A DNA stretch of 64,000 nucleotides from contig NZ_JAVDQF010000001.1 of assembly GCF_031454135.1 (NCBI RefSeq), positions 3,100,001-3,164,000 on the forward strand. Reading direction: 5' to 3'. Position numbers and translations under genes: made by a program. The first letter of the stretch is position 1; every line of letters starts with the position of its first letter. Under the pieces are notes generated by a model. The model made no database searches and had not been told where the DNA came from. It saw only the letters and a list, made by a program, of their open reading frames with translations. Positions 34,905-43,349 of this stretch are shown here, piece after piece. This DNA is from Arthrobacter russicus. Lineage in GTDB: Bacteria > Actinomycetota > Actinomycetes > Actinomycetales > Micrococcaceae.

Positions 34905-36040
34905 ACAGTCTGGACGATTGGCTCCGCGCAGCGAAGCGGGATCGGGTTGCCGGTGCTACGCAGCGTTCGGCGGTTCCGCTGTCCGCGGAACTCCGGGCCG
35001 CTGCTGTGGACCTGGCCTCGAACGACTACCTGGGCCTGGCCGTCGACCCGCGGCTCAAAGCCGCTGCCGTCGCGGCGATCGAGGAGTACGGGTGCAGTGC
35101 CCGGGCATCTCCGGTGGTGGTGGGCACCTTGCCGGTCCACCGGGCCTTGGAAGCCGGGCTCTGCATTTTGACCGGCCGGCAGTCCGCTTTGGTTTTCTCC
35201 AGCGGTTATCTGGCCAATCTTGGCGCGTTGACCGCGCTTTCCGGCCCGGGGTCGCTGGTGTTGTCCGACGCGCATGTGCACGCTTCGTTGATCGATGCAG
35301 CGAGGTTGTCCCGGGCCAGGGTGCAGGTTTTCCGGCATTCGGATCTGGCCGAACTGGAAAACCGCCTGCGCCAACGGAGTGAGGTCCGGGCCGTTGTGGT
35401 GGTCGAGTCGGTGTATTCGGTGCTCGGCGACGCGGCACCACTGGCCGAGCTTTCACAGTTGTGCCAGGCGTACGACGCGACCTTGCTGGTGGACGAGGCG
35501 CACGGGCTCGGCGTCACCGGTCTGGGCCGGGGCAGCGTGGCGGCCGCCGGACTCGCCGCCGCCCGCCACGTGGTGAGCACTGTGACCTTGTCCAAGTCGC
35601 TCGGCGCACAAGGCGGCGCAGTGCTGGCATCGGCGCAGATACGCGATCATCTGCTCAACCAGGCGCGGAGTTTCATCTTCGATACCGCGCTGGCTCCGGC
35701 CGCAGCTGCAGCGGCCGCGGAAGCCTGCCGGATCATCCTGGCCGAGCCGGAGCGGGTCCAGCAGCTGTTCCAGGTTGCCAGCGCCCTGGCCGCCGCCGCA
35801 GGCGTGCCGCAATCCGCCGGGGCAGTGCAGTCGTTGCCGGTGGCTTCGGCGGAACAAGCCCAAATTTTGGCCGAACGGCTGCGCGCGGCCGCGGTGCTGG
35901 TGGGGTGTTTCCGGCCGCCCAGCGTTCCGGACGGGATTTCCCGGCTCCGGTTCACCGCGCGGGCCACCGTGCAGCCGGAAGCTGCTGCAGCTGCCGCAGC
36001 CATGGCGGCCCGGTGGGCGAGGCAGGAAGGAGCTGCCTGA
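34901..36040 (+). CDS. bioF: 8-amino-7-oxononanoate synthase
   Basis: BioF condenses pimeloyl-ACP or pimeloyl-CoA with alanine. The 379-residue protein shows the alpha-oxoamine synthase hallmarks DLASNDYLGLAVDPRL, RASPVVVGTLPVHRALE, LVFSSGYLANLGALTAL, DEAHGLGVTGLGRG and the PLP Lys near residue 232 (TLSKSLGAQGG). It starts at GTG 34901, overlapping the bioA stop (GTGA). Part of the C-terminal region is Ala-rich but in frame. No bioC, bioH or bioZ gene is nearby, so the pimelate precursor must come from elsewhere. Confidence 0.95.
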   Translation: MNSLDDWLRAAKRDRVAGATQRSAVPLSAELRAAAVDLASNDYLGLAVDPRLKAAAVAAIEEYGCSARASPVVVGTLPVHRALEAGLCILTGRQSALVFSSGYLANLGALTALSGPGSLVLSDAHVHASLIDAARLSRARVQVFRHSDLAELENRLRQRSEVRAVVVVESVYSVLGDAAPLAELSQLCQAYDATLLVDEAHGLGVTGLGRGSVAAAGLAAARHVVSTVTLSKSLGAQGGAVLASAQIRDHLLNQARSFIFDTALAPAAAAAAAEACRIILAEPERVQQLFQVASALAAAAGVPQSAGAVQSLPVASAEQAQILAERLRAAAVLVGCFRPPSVPDGISRLRFTARATVQPEAAAAAAAMAARWARQEGAA

Positions 36041-36798
36041 TGGCCGTCGAATCAGGCCTGTCGGAGCCGTCGGACGTGCCCTTGCTGTCCGGCTTGCCGG
36101 AGCCGGCGGACTTGCCGGGCGTTTTGCTGATCACCGGAACCGACACCGAGGTCGGCAAGACGATCAGCACGGCGGCGCTCGCGGCGGTGCTGTCGGGAGT
36201 CGGAAGGGTGGCCGTGTACAAGCCGGTGCAAACCGGGGTCTCCGGTTCCGAACCCGGCGATGCTGCGGAGGTCGCCCGGCTGTCCGGGATCCGTGACGCC
36301 GTCGAGGGAATCAGGTTCCGGGACCCGATGGCTCCGGTCGCTGCGGCCGAGCGCGAACAGCGGAAGCTGCCGGGGATAGCCGAGCATGCGCAACGGATTG
36401 AAGCGCTCGGTTCGAGATTCGACTGGGTGTTGGTGGAGGGCTCCGGGGGCGTGCTGGTCCATCTGGACGACGCGGGAGGCACGCTCGCCGATCTGCCGGC
36501 GGTGCTCGCCGCGGATTGCGGCGCCGTCGTCGTTTCCCGGGCGGGCTTGGGCACGCTCAACCACACCGCACTGACTGTGGCGGCATTGGCCGGCCGCGGG
36601 GTGGCGAGGGTCGGTTTGGTGGTCGGCAGCCTGCCGGGATTGCCTGGCTTGGTCGAGTCGAGCAATCTCCGGACCCTGGCGGCCGGCCGGGAGCCGTTGC
36701 TGGCCGCGATCCCGGCCGGGGCCGGAGGATTGGACCCGGCTGAGTTCCGGAACTCAGCCGGGTCATGGTTCGCCGGTCAGCTCAATTCAAGGCTTTGA
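36040..36798 (+). CDS. bioD: Dethiobiotin synthetase
   Basis: BioD closes the ureido ring of dethiobiotin using ATP and CO2. The 252-residue protein has a nucleotide-binding loop at residues 31-39 (ITGTDTEVGKT), the substrate segment YKPVQTG, LVEGSGGVLV and GLGTLNHTALTV. About 28 polar residues precede the P-loop. The start overlaps the bioF stop by one base. It completes the order B-A-F-D. The last 17 bp overlap the convergent lyase-like gene. Confidence 0.94.
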   Translation: MAVESGLSEPSDVPLLSGLPEPADLPGVLLITGTDTEVGKTISTAALAAVLSGVGRVAVYKPVQTGVSGSEPGDAAEVARLSGIRDAVEGIRFRDPMAPVAAAEREQRKLPGIAEHAQRIEALGSRFDWVLVEGSGGVLVHLDDAGGTLADLPAVLAADCGAVVVSRAGLGTLNHTALTVAALAGRGVARVGLVVGSLPGLPGLVESSNLRTLAAGREPLLAAIPAGAGGLDPAEFRNSAGSWFAGQLNSRL

Positions 36799-37606
36799 TC
36801 CCGTCCGGAAGAACCCCGCCGGCCAACAGCTCTTGCGCTGCGGACTGGAGTGCGGTCAAGGCCAGCCGTTGGGTCAGCGGGCCATAGGAGATTCGGGAGA
36901 CGCCCAGATTCTGCAACGTCCGTGGATCGAGCGAGCCGGGTACCCCGACCACGGAGATCTTGTTGTGCCCGATTCCTTGGACCAGAGCGGCAACCGTCGC
37001 CTCGTCGAAGAGCCCGGGCACGAAGATGCTGGTAGCGCCTTCATCCAGAAACGCCCGACCACGCTTGATGGCCTCGGCGAGCTGTTCGGCAGGGTCTGCG
37101 TCCGGCGCAGCCTTGGCGAACACATCGGTCCGGGCGTTGAGTGCAAAGGCCACTCCTTCGGCCTCGGCGGCTTTGATTGCAGCGCGCACCGCGGCGACCG
37201 CCTCGTCGAAAGGCTTGAGCTGGTCCTCCAGGTTCGCGCCGACCACTCCGACACCGATGGCGCGCCGGATGGTCTCTCCGGCATCGCCGTACCCGGCTTC
37301 AAGATCGGCGCTGACTGGCAGCGAGGTTGCCGCGGCGATCCGGCCAACCGCCTCGAGCATCAGCTCCCGGGGGATTTTTTCACCGTCCGGGTAGCCGTAG
37401 GACGCAGCAATCGAATGGCTGGCCGTCGCCAGTGCGGTGCTGCCTTCCAGATCTGCGATGACTTTGGCCGAGATGACATCCCAGACGTTGATCACCTGCA
37501 GGATGTCGGGTGCGTGGTGCAGCTCGATGAGCCGCAGGCCTTTGCGATTGAGTTCTGCGTGGTCGGGTTCTGTGTGGTCGGGTTCTGATGCATTCGCGGT
37601 AGTCAT
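36782..37606 (-). CDS. PEP mutase/isocitrate lyase superfamily enzyme
   Basis: A 274-residue TIM-barrel protein of the PEP mutase/isocitrate lyase-like group. Typical motifs are VINVWDVISAKVI, PVSADLEAGYGD (Mg-binding), GANLEDQ, ALNARTDVFA and ATSIFVPGLFDEATV. It lacks the KKCGH catalytic loop of true isocitrate lyases, so the exact reaction (carboxyphosphonoenolpyruvate mutase-like, oxaloacetase or 2-methylisocitrate lyase-like) is open. The N-terminus has a duplicated EPDH unit from a 15-bp tandem repeat. TAGCGT (37613-37618, minus strand) is 6 nt from the ATG, suggesting a leaderless mRNA. Confidence 0.85.
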   Translation of the reverse strand: MTTANASEPDHTEPDHAELNRKGLRLIELHHAPDILQVINVWDVISAKVIADLEGSTALATASHSIAASYGYPDGEKIPRELMLEAVGRIAAATSLPVSADLEAGYGDAGETIRRAIGVGVVGANLEDQLKPFDEAVAAVRAAIKAAEAEGVAFALNARTDVFAKAAPDADPAEQLAEAIKRGRAFLDEGATSIFVPGLFDEATVAALVQGIGHNKISVVGVPGSLDPRTLQNLGVSRISYGPLTQRLALTALQSAAQELLAGGVLPDGIKALN

Positions 37607-37656
37607 GGCTTCACGCTACGCCGGGTGCCCGGCGGGTGGCCATCTCCGGTTCGCAC

Positions 37657-37698
37657 GAAGTCGCATTGACCCGCAGCGAAGTCGCATTGTCCCGCAGG
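37657..37698. repeat. 21-bp tandem repeat upstream of the lyase-like gene
   Basis: The unit GAAGTCGCATTGACCCGCAG + C (37657-37677) is repeated immediately (37678-37698) with two changes. Two copies 21 bp apart lie on one face of the helix, 51-92 bp upstream of the predicted transcription start of the lyase-like gene. This would suit an activator site; it might also be a chance duplication. Confidence 0.7.
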
Positions 37699-37719
37699 GA
37701 ATCACTTCCGTGAGCGGCC

Positions 37720-39105
37720 TCAGATCTGATGGAAGCGGTTGCGCCGCGGATCGCGGAGCGGGTCGAGCCACGATGGTGGAATGAACCAGGGGATGCCGCT
37801 GCGAATCTGCATCTCCCACTGCCCCTGATGGATCAGATGATGGTGGTGCGAACAGAGCAAAGCTCCATTGTCGACTGCAGTCCAGGGGTTCCTGGACCAC
37901 CAATCGACGTGATGGGCTTCGCACCAGCTCGCCGGAATGGTGCAATCCGGGAAGCTGCATCCCCGATCGCGGGCGATCAGGGCCAGACGCTGCGTACGGT
38001 TGAAAAACCGGCGGCCGGCACCGACGTCGAGCACTTGGCCCTGCCCGCCGAAAACCACCGGGATGATCTCCGCGTCGCAGGCGAGCGCGCGGAGGTTTTT
38101 GGCGTTGATCGGCCCGGTGAAGGCCAGTCTGGCGGTGGTTGCCGCCGGGGTCTCCGCGTCGCTGAAGTCGGCGAGCAGTTCTTTGAAGCCCACGGTGGCC
38201 AGAGGTTGCGGCCGGCTGCCGCCGGTGCGCGGAAAGAGCTCCGTCTGCAATGCTGCCTTCACCGCGGTGACGAGCGCATCGAGATGTTTTTGCGGCAAGG
38301 AGCGTTGGTCCAGGCCCCGGGCGTCGGCGGTTTCGGTGCGTGGATTCGTGCCGGCATTCATGACTGTCAACAACACCTCGGCCTCGGTTTGATCGGCCCA
38401 GATCAGGAACTGGTTCAGCCCGCGATGCGTGCGCATCCGCCAGATGCCCTGCCGCTGCTTGAGTTCGGCCTCGCTGGGCGCCGTACCGTCTTGGTCGATG
38501 ATCGTGTTCCAGCGCTGGACCACCGGCCGTAGAAAGTCCGGATCCTGCGTGCTGGCCAGCTCGCTGAGGCTGGTCTCCATGGCGAGCCTGGTCGGCTCAT
38601 CGGCGCGGCCGGCGACCTCGTCCAGTGCCCGGACCGAAAGCGTGAGCGCTTCGCTGCCCGCCGCTGCGGACTGCGCGGCCGCGGCCAGCTTTTCGTAGCG
38701 CGGGGGCAAAGCCTCCCCGCCCAGCGACCGCCGGGGCAGCAAGCATTCACCCAGGCGGATCCTGCGTCGCGCCTCGGCCTTGCTGATCCGCAGTCTGCGC
38801 TGCAGGAACTCCGCCGCATTGCGGAACTCCGAACGAGGGCTGCCGGTGGGTTCGTCCCCGGACGCTACGGCGAAATGCCGCTCCGGATCCGCGGCCAGAT
38901 TTCTTTCCTGGACGGCCACCGCCGCTGCGGCCTGGACCATGGACAGGGCTCGGGAAATCCGTTCCAGGGTGTCCAGGCTCGCCAGCAACGCCGCGGAACT
39001 GAGCAGAGCGAAGTTCGCGGACGCCGAGGCCAAAGCTGCGGCAATCGAGCTCTCCGCCTGGTGGAGAGCTTCGAGGGGCGGCCTTATCAGAACATCTGTT
39101 CCCAT
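37720..39105 (-). CDS. DUF222 and HNH endonuclease domain protein
   Basis: The 461-residue protein has the DUF222 module over most of its length (LSMVQAAAAVAVQERNLAA, then RLRISKAEARRRIRLGE). A C-terminal HNH nuclease motif follows: CSFPDCTIPASWCEAHH, WWSRNPWTAVDNGALLCSHHH. Such proteins are abundant and repeated in Micrococcaceae and mycobacterial genomes; their biological role is unknown, though some relate to mobile DNA. Only one copy is in this window. TATCGT (39112-39117, minus strand) is 6 nt from the ATG, a leaderless-type promoter. Confidence 0.88.
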   Translation of the reverse strand: MGTDVLIRPPLEALHQAESSIAAALASASANFALLSSAALLASLDTLERISRALSMVQAAAAVAVQERNLAADPERHFAVASGDEPTGSPRSEFRNAAEFLQRRLRISKAEARRRIRLGECLLPRRSLGGEALPPRYEKLAAAAQSAAAGSEALTLSVRALDEVAGRADEPTRLAMETSLSELASTQDPDFLRPVVQRWNTIIDQDGTAPSEAELKQRQGIWRMRTHRGLNQFLIWADQTEAEVLLTVMNAGTNPRTETADARGLDQRSLPQKHLDALVTAVKAALQTELFPRTGGSRPQPLATVGFKELLADFSDAETPAATTARLAFTGPINAKNLRALACDAEIIPVVFGGQGQVLDVGAGRRFFNRTQRLALIARDRGCSFPDCTIPASWCEAHHVDWWSRNPWTAVDNGALLCSHHHHLIHQGQWEMQIRSGIPWFIPPSWLDPLRDPRRNRFHQI

Positions 39106-39184
39106 GCAGCAACGATATTAGAAAGAAAGTTCTACTTCAATGATTGCCGAAGCGCTGTGGAAAACCGAATTCTCCTGGTTGCGG

Positions 39185-39190
39185 GATACT
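39185..39190 (+). promoter_or_regulatory. Leaderless-type -10 box of dxr
   Basis: GATACT matches the -10 consensus at four of six positions, including the A at position 2 and final T. The ATG at 39197 follows after 6 nt, so transcription would start at the start codon. No Shine-Dalgarno sequence is visible. Confidence 0.5.
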
Positions 39191-39196
39191 GGAACC

Positions 39197-40408
39197 ATGT
39201 CCGCAAGCAACCACGCCCCGCGCCGGGTGGTCATTCTCGGCTCCACCGGTTCGATCGGCACCCAGGCGTTAGACGTCATCGGCCGCAGTTTCACCGACGA
39301 CGGCCGGGCCCGGTTCGACGTCGTGGGCCTCAGCGCCGGCGGGGCCAATCTCGGCCTGCTGGCCGAACAGGCTGCGCAGACCCGTCCGGCGGCCATCGGC
39401 ATCGCCGCGGGGGACGCGGCCGAGTTGGCCGGGCGGATCGCGGCATTGGCTCCGGGCTATGCGCCGCAGATCGACGTCGGGGTGCAGGCGGCGAGCACGA
39501 TCGCGGCGCTCGATGCCGACGTAGTGCTCAACGGGATCACCGGCTCGATCGGCCTGGCGCCGACGCTCGCCGCGCTGCAGGCCGGGAGCACCCTGGCGTT
39601 GGCCAATAAGGAATCGCTGATCGTCGGCGGGCAGTTGGTCAAAGACGCCGCGCGCGAGGGCCAGCTGGTGCCGGTGGACTCCGAGCACTCGGCGATCGCG
39701 CAATGCCTGCGCGCCGGGAACAAACTCGATGTGGACAAGTTGATCCTCACGGCCTCCGGTGGTCCGTTCCGCGGCCGCAAGCGGCACGAACTGTTCGGAG
39801 TCACGCCGGCCGAGGCGCTCAAGCACCCGACCTGGGATATGGGCCTGATGGTCACCACGAATTCCGCGACTCTGGTCAACAAGGGCTTGGAAGCGATCGA
39901 GGCGCACCTGCTCTTCGACATCCCGCTGGACAAGATCGACGTCGTGGTGCACCCGCAATCGGTGGTGCATTCGATGGTCCAGTTCGTGGACGGCTCCACG
40001 ATCGCCCAAGTGTCGCCGCCGGACATGCGGCTGCCGATCGCGCTGGGTCTGGCCTGGCCGGAGCGCGTGGAGCACGCGGTCCAACCCTGCGATTGGTCGA
40101 AGGCGGCCGAATGGACCTTCGAACCGCTCGACGCGATCGCGTTCCCCGCGGTGGACCTGGCCAAGGACGCGGCAAAGCAGGGTGGCACGCACCCGGCGGT
40201 GTTCAATGCGGCCAACGAGGAGGCGGTGTTGGCTTTCCACGAAGGCCGGATCGGCTTCCTGGACATCGTGGACACCGTGCAGCGGGTGCTCAGCGAACAT
40301 TCAGCCAATGCAACGCTGAGCCTTGAGGCGGTGCTGGATGCTGAAAACTGGGCACGAACCCGCACCCGTGAACGTTTAGCCCAACTGGGTGGCGGAGTAG
40401 GGCTGTGA
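39197..40408 (+). CDS. dxr: 1-deoxy-D-xylulose 5-phosphate reductoisomerase
   Basis: Dxr makes 2-C-methyl-D-erythritol 4-phosphate with NADPH, the committed step of the MEP isoprenoid pathway. The 403-residue enzyme has the Rossmann start (RRVVILGSTGSIGTQALDVI), LANKESLIVGG, the metal/substrate motifs VDSEHSAIAQCL and SGGPFRGRKRHE, HPTWDMG and HPQSVVHSMVQFVDGS. ATG 39197 is chosen because it gives the family N-terminus and lies 6 nt after a -10 box; an upstream ATG (39140) would add 19 atypical residues. It precedes rip, as in mycobacteria. Confidence 0.95.
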   Translation: MSASNHAPRRVVILGSTGSIGTQALDVIGRSFTDDGRARFDVVGLSAGGANLGLLAEQAAQTRPAAIGIAAGDAAELAGRIAALAPGYAPQIDVGVQAASTIAALDADVVLNGITGSIGLAPTLAALQAGSTLALANKESLIVGGQLVKDAAREGQLVPVDSEHSAIAQCLRAGNKLDVDKLILTASGGPFRGRKRHELFGVTPAEALKHPTWDMGLMVTTNSATLVNKGLEAIEAHLLFDIPLDKIDVVVHPQSVVHSMVQFVDGSTIAQVSPPDMRLPIALGLAWPERVEHAVQPCDWSKAAEWTFEPLDAIAFPAVDLAKDAAKQGGTHPAVFNAANEEAVLAFHEGRIGFLDIVDTVQRVLSEHSANATLSLEAVLDAENWARTRTRERLAQLGGGVGL

Positions 40409-40439
40409 AGTCGAGCAGGGAAGACAGGGACGGACAACT

Positions 40440-41816
40440 GTGACGGTATTGCTTTTCATTCTGGGTGTGCTCTTCGTGGCGATCGGCATCATCGTGTCGA
40501 TCGCGTTGCACGAAGTGGGACACCTGGTGCCCGCGAAGTTGTTCAAAGTCCGGGTCACCCAATACATGGTCGGCTTCGGGCGGACGTTGTGGTCCACTAA
40601 AAAGGGCGACACCGAATACGGGATCAAAGCCATTCCGGCCGGTGGATTCGTAGCGATGATCGGTATGTACCCGCCGAACAAGACCGACGGCAGTGTCCGT
40701 CCGTCCAGCACCGGACTGTTGCAGACGCTCGCCGAATCCCGGGCTGAACCCCGGAAGGCCGGCCGGTTGGAGAAGCTCGCCGCCGACGCGCGGGACATGG
40801 CGCATGAGGAAGTCGGGCCCGAGGACGAGAACCGGGTGTTCTACAAGCTCCCGGTCTGGAAGAAGATCATCATCATGCTGGGTGGGCCCGCGATGAACTT
40901 CGTGATCGCGATCGTGCTGATGGCCGTGGTGCTGATGGGCTTCGGCATCGCCCAGCCGACGACGACGTTGGCCGAGGTCAATGCCTGCCAGGTGAAGTAC
41001 GGCGAACAGCCGCCCGCGGATTTGAGCAATTGCACGCCGACGCCGGCTGCTGCGGCCGGCCTCAAGCCCGGGGACAAGATCGTCAGTTTCGACGGCAAAC
41101 AGCCGGCCAGCTGGGATGAACTGAGCGCCTGGATCAAAGCCGACGCCGGTCGGAACGTGCCGATCACGGTGGAGCGCGGAGGCCAGTCGGTAAGCCTTTC
41201 GATCACTCCGGTGCTGACCGCCCGGCCGGTGGTCAATGCCGCGGGCGTCGCGGAAAAGGACGCGAACGGTGGGGTGCTCACCCAGGAAGTCGGTTTCGCC
41301 GGGATCAGCCCGGCGAGCGCGAATGTACCGCAGCCGGTCACCGCAGTGCTGCCCGCAGTAGGCGACAACATCGCCGCGGTGGCCGGAGTGGTGGTGAACT
41401 TGCCGCAGCGCATGGTCGCCGTGGCGCAGGCCGCCTTCAGCTCGGCGCCGCGCGATCCGAACGGCCCGGTGTCCGTGGTGGGCGTGGGCCGGGTGGCGGG
41501 GGAGCTGGCGGCGACCGAGCAAGTGCCGCTGAGCGCCCGGATTGCCGCCTTGATCAGCCTGATCGCCGGAGTGAACATCGCGCTGGGCGTTTTCAACTTG
41601 ATTCCCCTGTTGCCGTTGGACGGCGGGCACGTGGCCGGCGCGCTTTACGAGGGTGCGCGGCGCCGGATCGCCAAATGGTTCGGGCGCAAGGACCCCGGGC
41701 CGTTCGACATCGCGAAGCTCTTGCCGTTGACCTATGTGGTTGCTTCGGTGCTTTTGGTGATGGGTGCTTTGCTGATCTATGCGGATATCGTCAAACCGGT
41801 CAATTTGTTCGGTTGA
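40440..41816 (+). CDS. rip1: RIP (site-2-type) intramembrane metalloprotease
   Basis: The 458-residue protein is a zinc protease that cuts membrane-spanning anti-sigma factors or signal peptides. The first helix contains HEVGH (His 24 to His 28), followed by the MPSG-like segment GFGRTLWS and a central PDZ domain (GLKPGDKIVSFDGKQPASWDEL). The third ligand lies in LLPLDGGHVAGAL (Asp near 394). About four membrane segments are present. It begins with GTG at 40440. The mycobacterial counterpart Rip1 controls envelope and lipid genes. In many Actinobacteria ispG follows directly, but here 2.4 kb intervenes. Confidence 0.95.
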   Translation: MTVLLFILGVLFVAIGIIVSIALHEVGHLVPAKLFKVRVTQYMVGFGRTLWSTKKGDTEYGIKAIPAGGFVAMIGMYPPNKTDGSVRPSSTGLLQTLAESRAEPRKAGRLEKLAADARDMAHEEVGPEDENRVFYKLPVWKKIIIMLGGPAMNFVIAIVLMAVVLMGFGIAQPTTTLAEVNACQVKYGEQPPADLSNCTPTPAAAAGLKPGDKIVSFDGKQPASWDELSAWIKADAGRNVPITVERGGQSVSLSITPVLTARPVVNAAGVAEKDANGGVLTQEVGFAGISPASANVPQPVTAVLPAVGDNIAAVAGVVVNLPQRMVAVAQAAFSSAPRDPNGPVSVVGVGRVAGELAATEQVPLSARIAALISLIAGVNIALGVFNLIPLLPLDGGHVAGALYEGARRRIAKWFGRKDPGPFDIAKLLPLTYVVASVLLVMGALLIYADIVKPVNLFG

Positions 41817-41872
41817 GCTTCACTTGGGCAAGGCGTAGTTGTCCGGTTGGGCAAAGCCCGGGTGAACGGGGA

Positions 41873-41902
41873 TTGTTGCTTTGGATTGCAACCGATTACG
41901 GT
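41873..41902 (+). promoter_or_regulatory. Promoter and inverted repeat of the first SatD-like gene
   Basis: TTGTTG (41873-41878) and TACGGT (41897-41902) are spaced by 18 bp, and the ATG at 41909 follows after 6 nt (leaderless type). The dyad GTTGC-N8-GCAAC (41875-41892) overlaps the -35. Its ATTGCAA core (41885-41891) resembles the boxes before the second SatD-like gene. Confidence 0.5.
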
Positions 41903-41908
41903 TGATCC

Positions 41909-42613
41909 ATGTTCGCCATCGCTATCGCTGCCCCCTTGCGGCCGACTGCCGGCCCGCCGCCCGCAGACCTTCTGGATGCCGATCGACCGGCTGAGGCTGC
42001 GGCCCGACTGGGCCGGTTGTGCCATCGGCTCGAGGAGCTGAGTCCTGCGGTGCTGCTGCGACCGGCTGCTGACGAGGCATTCGGCGGGACCGCCGCTGCG
42101 GCTGCCGTCGACGTTTTCCTGTTGCTCGAGGATCCGGAATCGGTGGTGGCCGCGGTGCTCTCGGCGCTGCGCGAAGGCGGCTGCTGCCTCGGCGTCGGAA
42201 TCGGCGGGGTCGGGCTTCCGGCCGACCCGCCTTCGGCCGGCTCGCTCACCGGCTCCGGGGTCCGCTTGGCGCTTGCGGCCGCCAATGAGGCGGCGCGGAA
42301 AAAGCCGGGGCGGACGCTGCCGGTGCTGGTGCGCGGCGCGGTGCCGAGTCAGTATGCCGATGCGGCGCAGTCGGTGCTCCGTCTGCTGGGCCGGTTGGTG
42401 ACCGGTCGGAGCGAGGCCGAATGGCGGGTGTTGGACCAGCTCGCTCCGGGCGCGCGCGGCAGCCAGGGAGCTGCTGCCGAAGTCCTGGGCATCACCTCGC
42501 AGGCGGTCAGCAAGGCGGTGGGCCGGGCCGGCTGGGCGGAGGAACGGGATGGTCGCCGGGCGGCGGCCTTGCTTCTGGGGGCGGCACGGCAGGCGGTGGA
42601 CGAGTGGAGTTGA
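41909..42613 (+). CDS. SatD-like/HTH protein, degenerate paralogue
   Basis: This 234-residue protein is a clear but diverged paralogue of the protein encoded at 42698-43348. The shared parts are the opening beta strand, the LLEDPESVVAAVLSALREGG helix, the LGVGIGGVGLP strand, SVLRLLGRLVTGRSEAEWRVLD and a C-terminal HTH (GAAAEVLGITSQAVSKAVGRAGW, about 187-209). The acidic residue expected at position 7 (DQR in the paralogue) is Ala, and the GDE motif has become AVDVF with a nearby ADEAF. The N-terminal domain therefore probably lost any metal binding, while the HTH is intact. No known function. Confidence 0.65.
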   Translation: MFAIAIAAPLRPTAGPPPADLLDADRPAEAAARLGRLCHRLEELSPAVLLRPAADEAFGGTAAAAAVDVFLLLEDPESVVAAVLSALREGGCCLGVGIGGVGLPADPPSAGSLTGSGVRLALAAANEAARKKPGRTLPVLVRGAVPSQYADAAQSVLRLLGRLVTGRSEAEWRVLDQLAPGARGSQGAAAEVLGITSQAVSKAVGRAGWAEERDGRRAAALLLGAARQAVDEWS

Positions 42614-42644
42614 GGTAGGGAACGGCAAAAGCATGCTTGCCGTA

Positions 42645-42697
42645 TATGCAACTAAAAAACATTGCACTTGAACTATGCAATGAAATATCATTGCAAT
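42645..42697 (+). promoter_or_regulatory. TTGCAA box array and promoter of the second SatD-like gene
   Basis: TATGCAA (42645-42651), ATTGCA-N9-TGCAAT (42661-42681) and ATTGCAAT (42690-42697) form a dense array. TATCAT (42686-42691) is a -10 box placed 6 nt before the ATG at 42698, and TTGCAC (42662-42667) could be the -35 with an 18-bp spacer. The dyads therefore cover the whole core promoter and look like an autoregulatory operator. The stretch is A/T-rich compared with its surroundings. Confidence 0.55.
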
Positions 42698-43348
42698 ATG
42701 TACGTCATTACGATCGATCAGCGGAACAGCCGGCGCAGCGCCGACCGGGTGCCGGAGCTGTTGCAAGCCCTGCGCCCGGTGCCGACGCTCCTGGGCTTCG
42801 AACGCACCGTGGGCGACGAAGTGCAGGCTCTGCTCGACCGGCCCGAAGCCGTGGTCGATGCGGTACTGCGCGCGGTGCGAGCCAAGGCCTGGTCGATCGG
42901 AGTCGGGCTCGGCGAAGTCCGCACGCCGCTCGCGGCGTCGAGCCGCGAAGCTGCCGGTACGGCTTTTCTCGCCGCGCGGGATGCGGTGGAGGAAGCCAAG
43001 CGGAGGGGGCAGCGGAAGCCGCTCGCGCTTCGCGCCGTGCCGACCGGGGCGGCAGCGGATCCGGTCGTGGCTGCGGCAGCCGCTGACGCGGAAGCCGTGC
43101 TGGTGCTGCTCGCGCAACTGGTCTACACCCGGAGCGCGGCGCAATGGGCCGTGTTGGACTTGTTGCAGCAGGAACCGGATCTGCCGCTGACCGGGATCGC
43201 CAAGCGGCTTTCGACCAGCCATCAAGCCGTCGGCGGTTTGGTCAAACGCTCCCACTGGTACGAGGAAGAGGCAGCACGCCCTGCAGCTGCAGCGCTGCTC
43301 GAGCGCGCCGATCGGCTGCTGACCGGCACGGAAGCCATAGGCTGGTGA
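42698..43348 (+). CDS. SatD-like/HTH regulatory protein
   Basis: A 216-residue protein of the SatD-like group. The N-terminal domain has YVITIDQRNSRR (Asp 7), a TVGDEVQALL motif (Asp 40, Glu 41), SIGVGLGEVRTP and SREAAGTAFLAARDAVEEAK. Together these resemble a palm-type, nucleotidyl-cyclase-like arrangement of acidic residues. The C-terminus holds an HTH (TGIAKRLSTSHQAVGGLVKRSHW, about 165-187). This suggests a regulator that binds a nucleotide or metal and DNA; that is inference. ATG 42698 is used, 6 nt after TATCAT; an upstream in-frame start would add 12 residues. The membrane protein gene follows after 1 bp. Confidence 0.68.
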   Translation: MYVITIDQRNSRRSADRVPELLQALRPVPTLLGFERTVGDEVQALLDRPEAVVDAVLRAVRAKAWSIGVGLGEVRTPLAASSREAAGTAFLAARDAVEEAKRRGQRKPLALRAVPTGAAADPVVAAAAADAEAVLVLLAQLVYTRSAAQWAVLDLLQQEPDLPLTGIAKRLSTSHQAVGGLVKRSHWYEEEAARPAAAALLERADRLLTGTEAIGW

Positions 43349-43349
43349 C

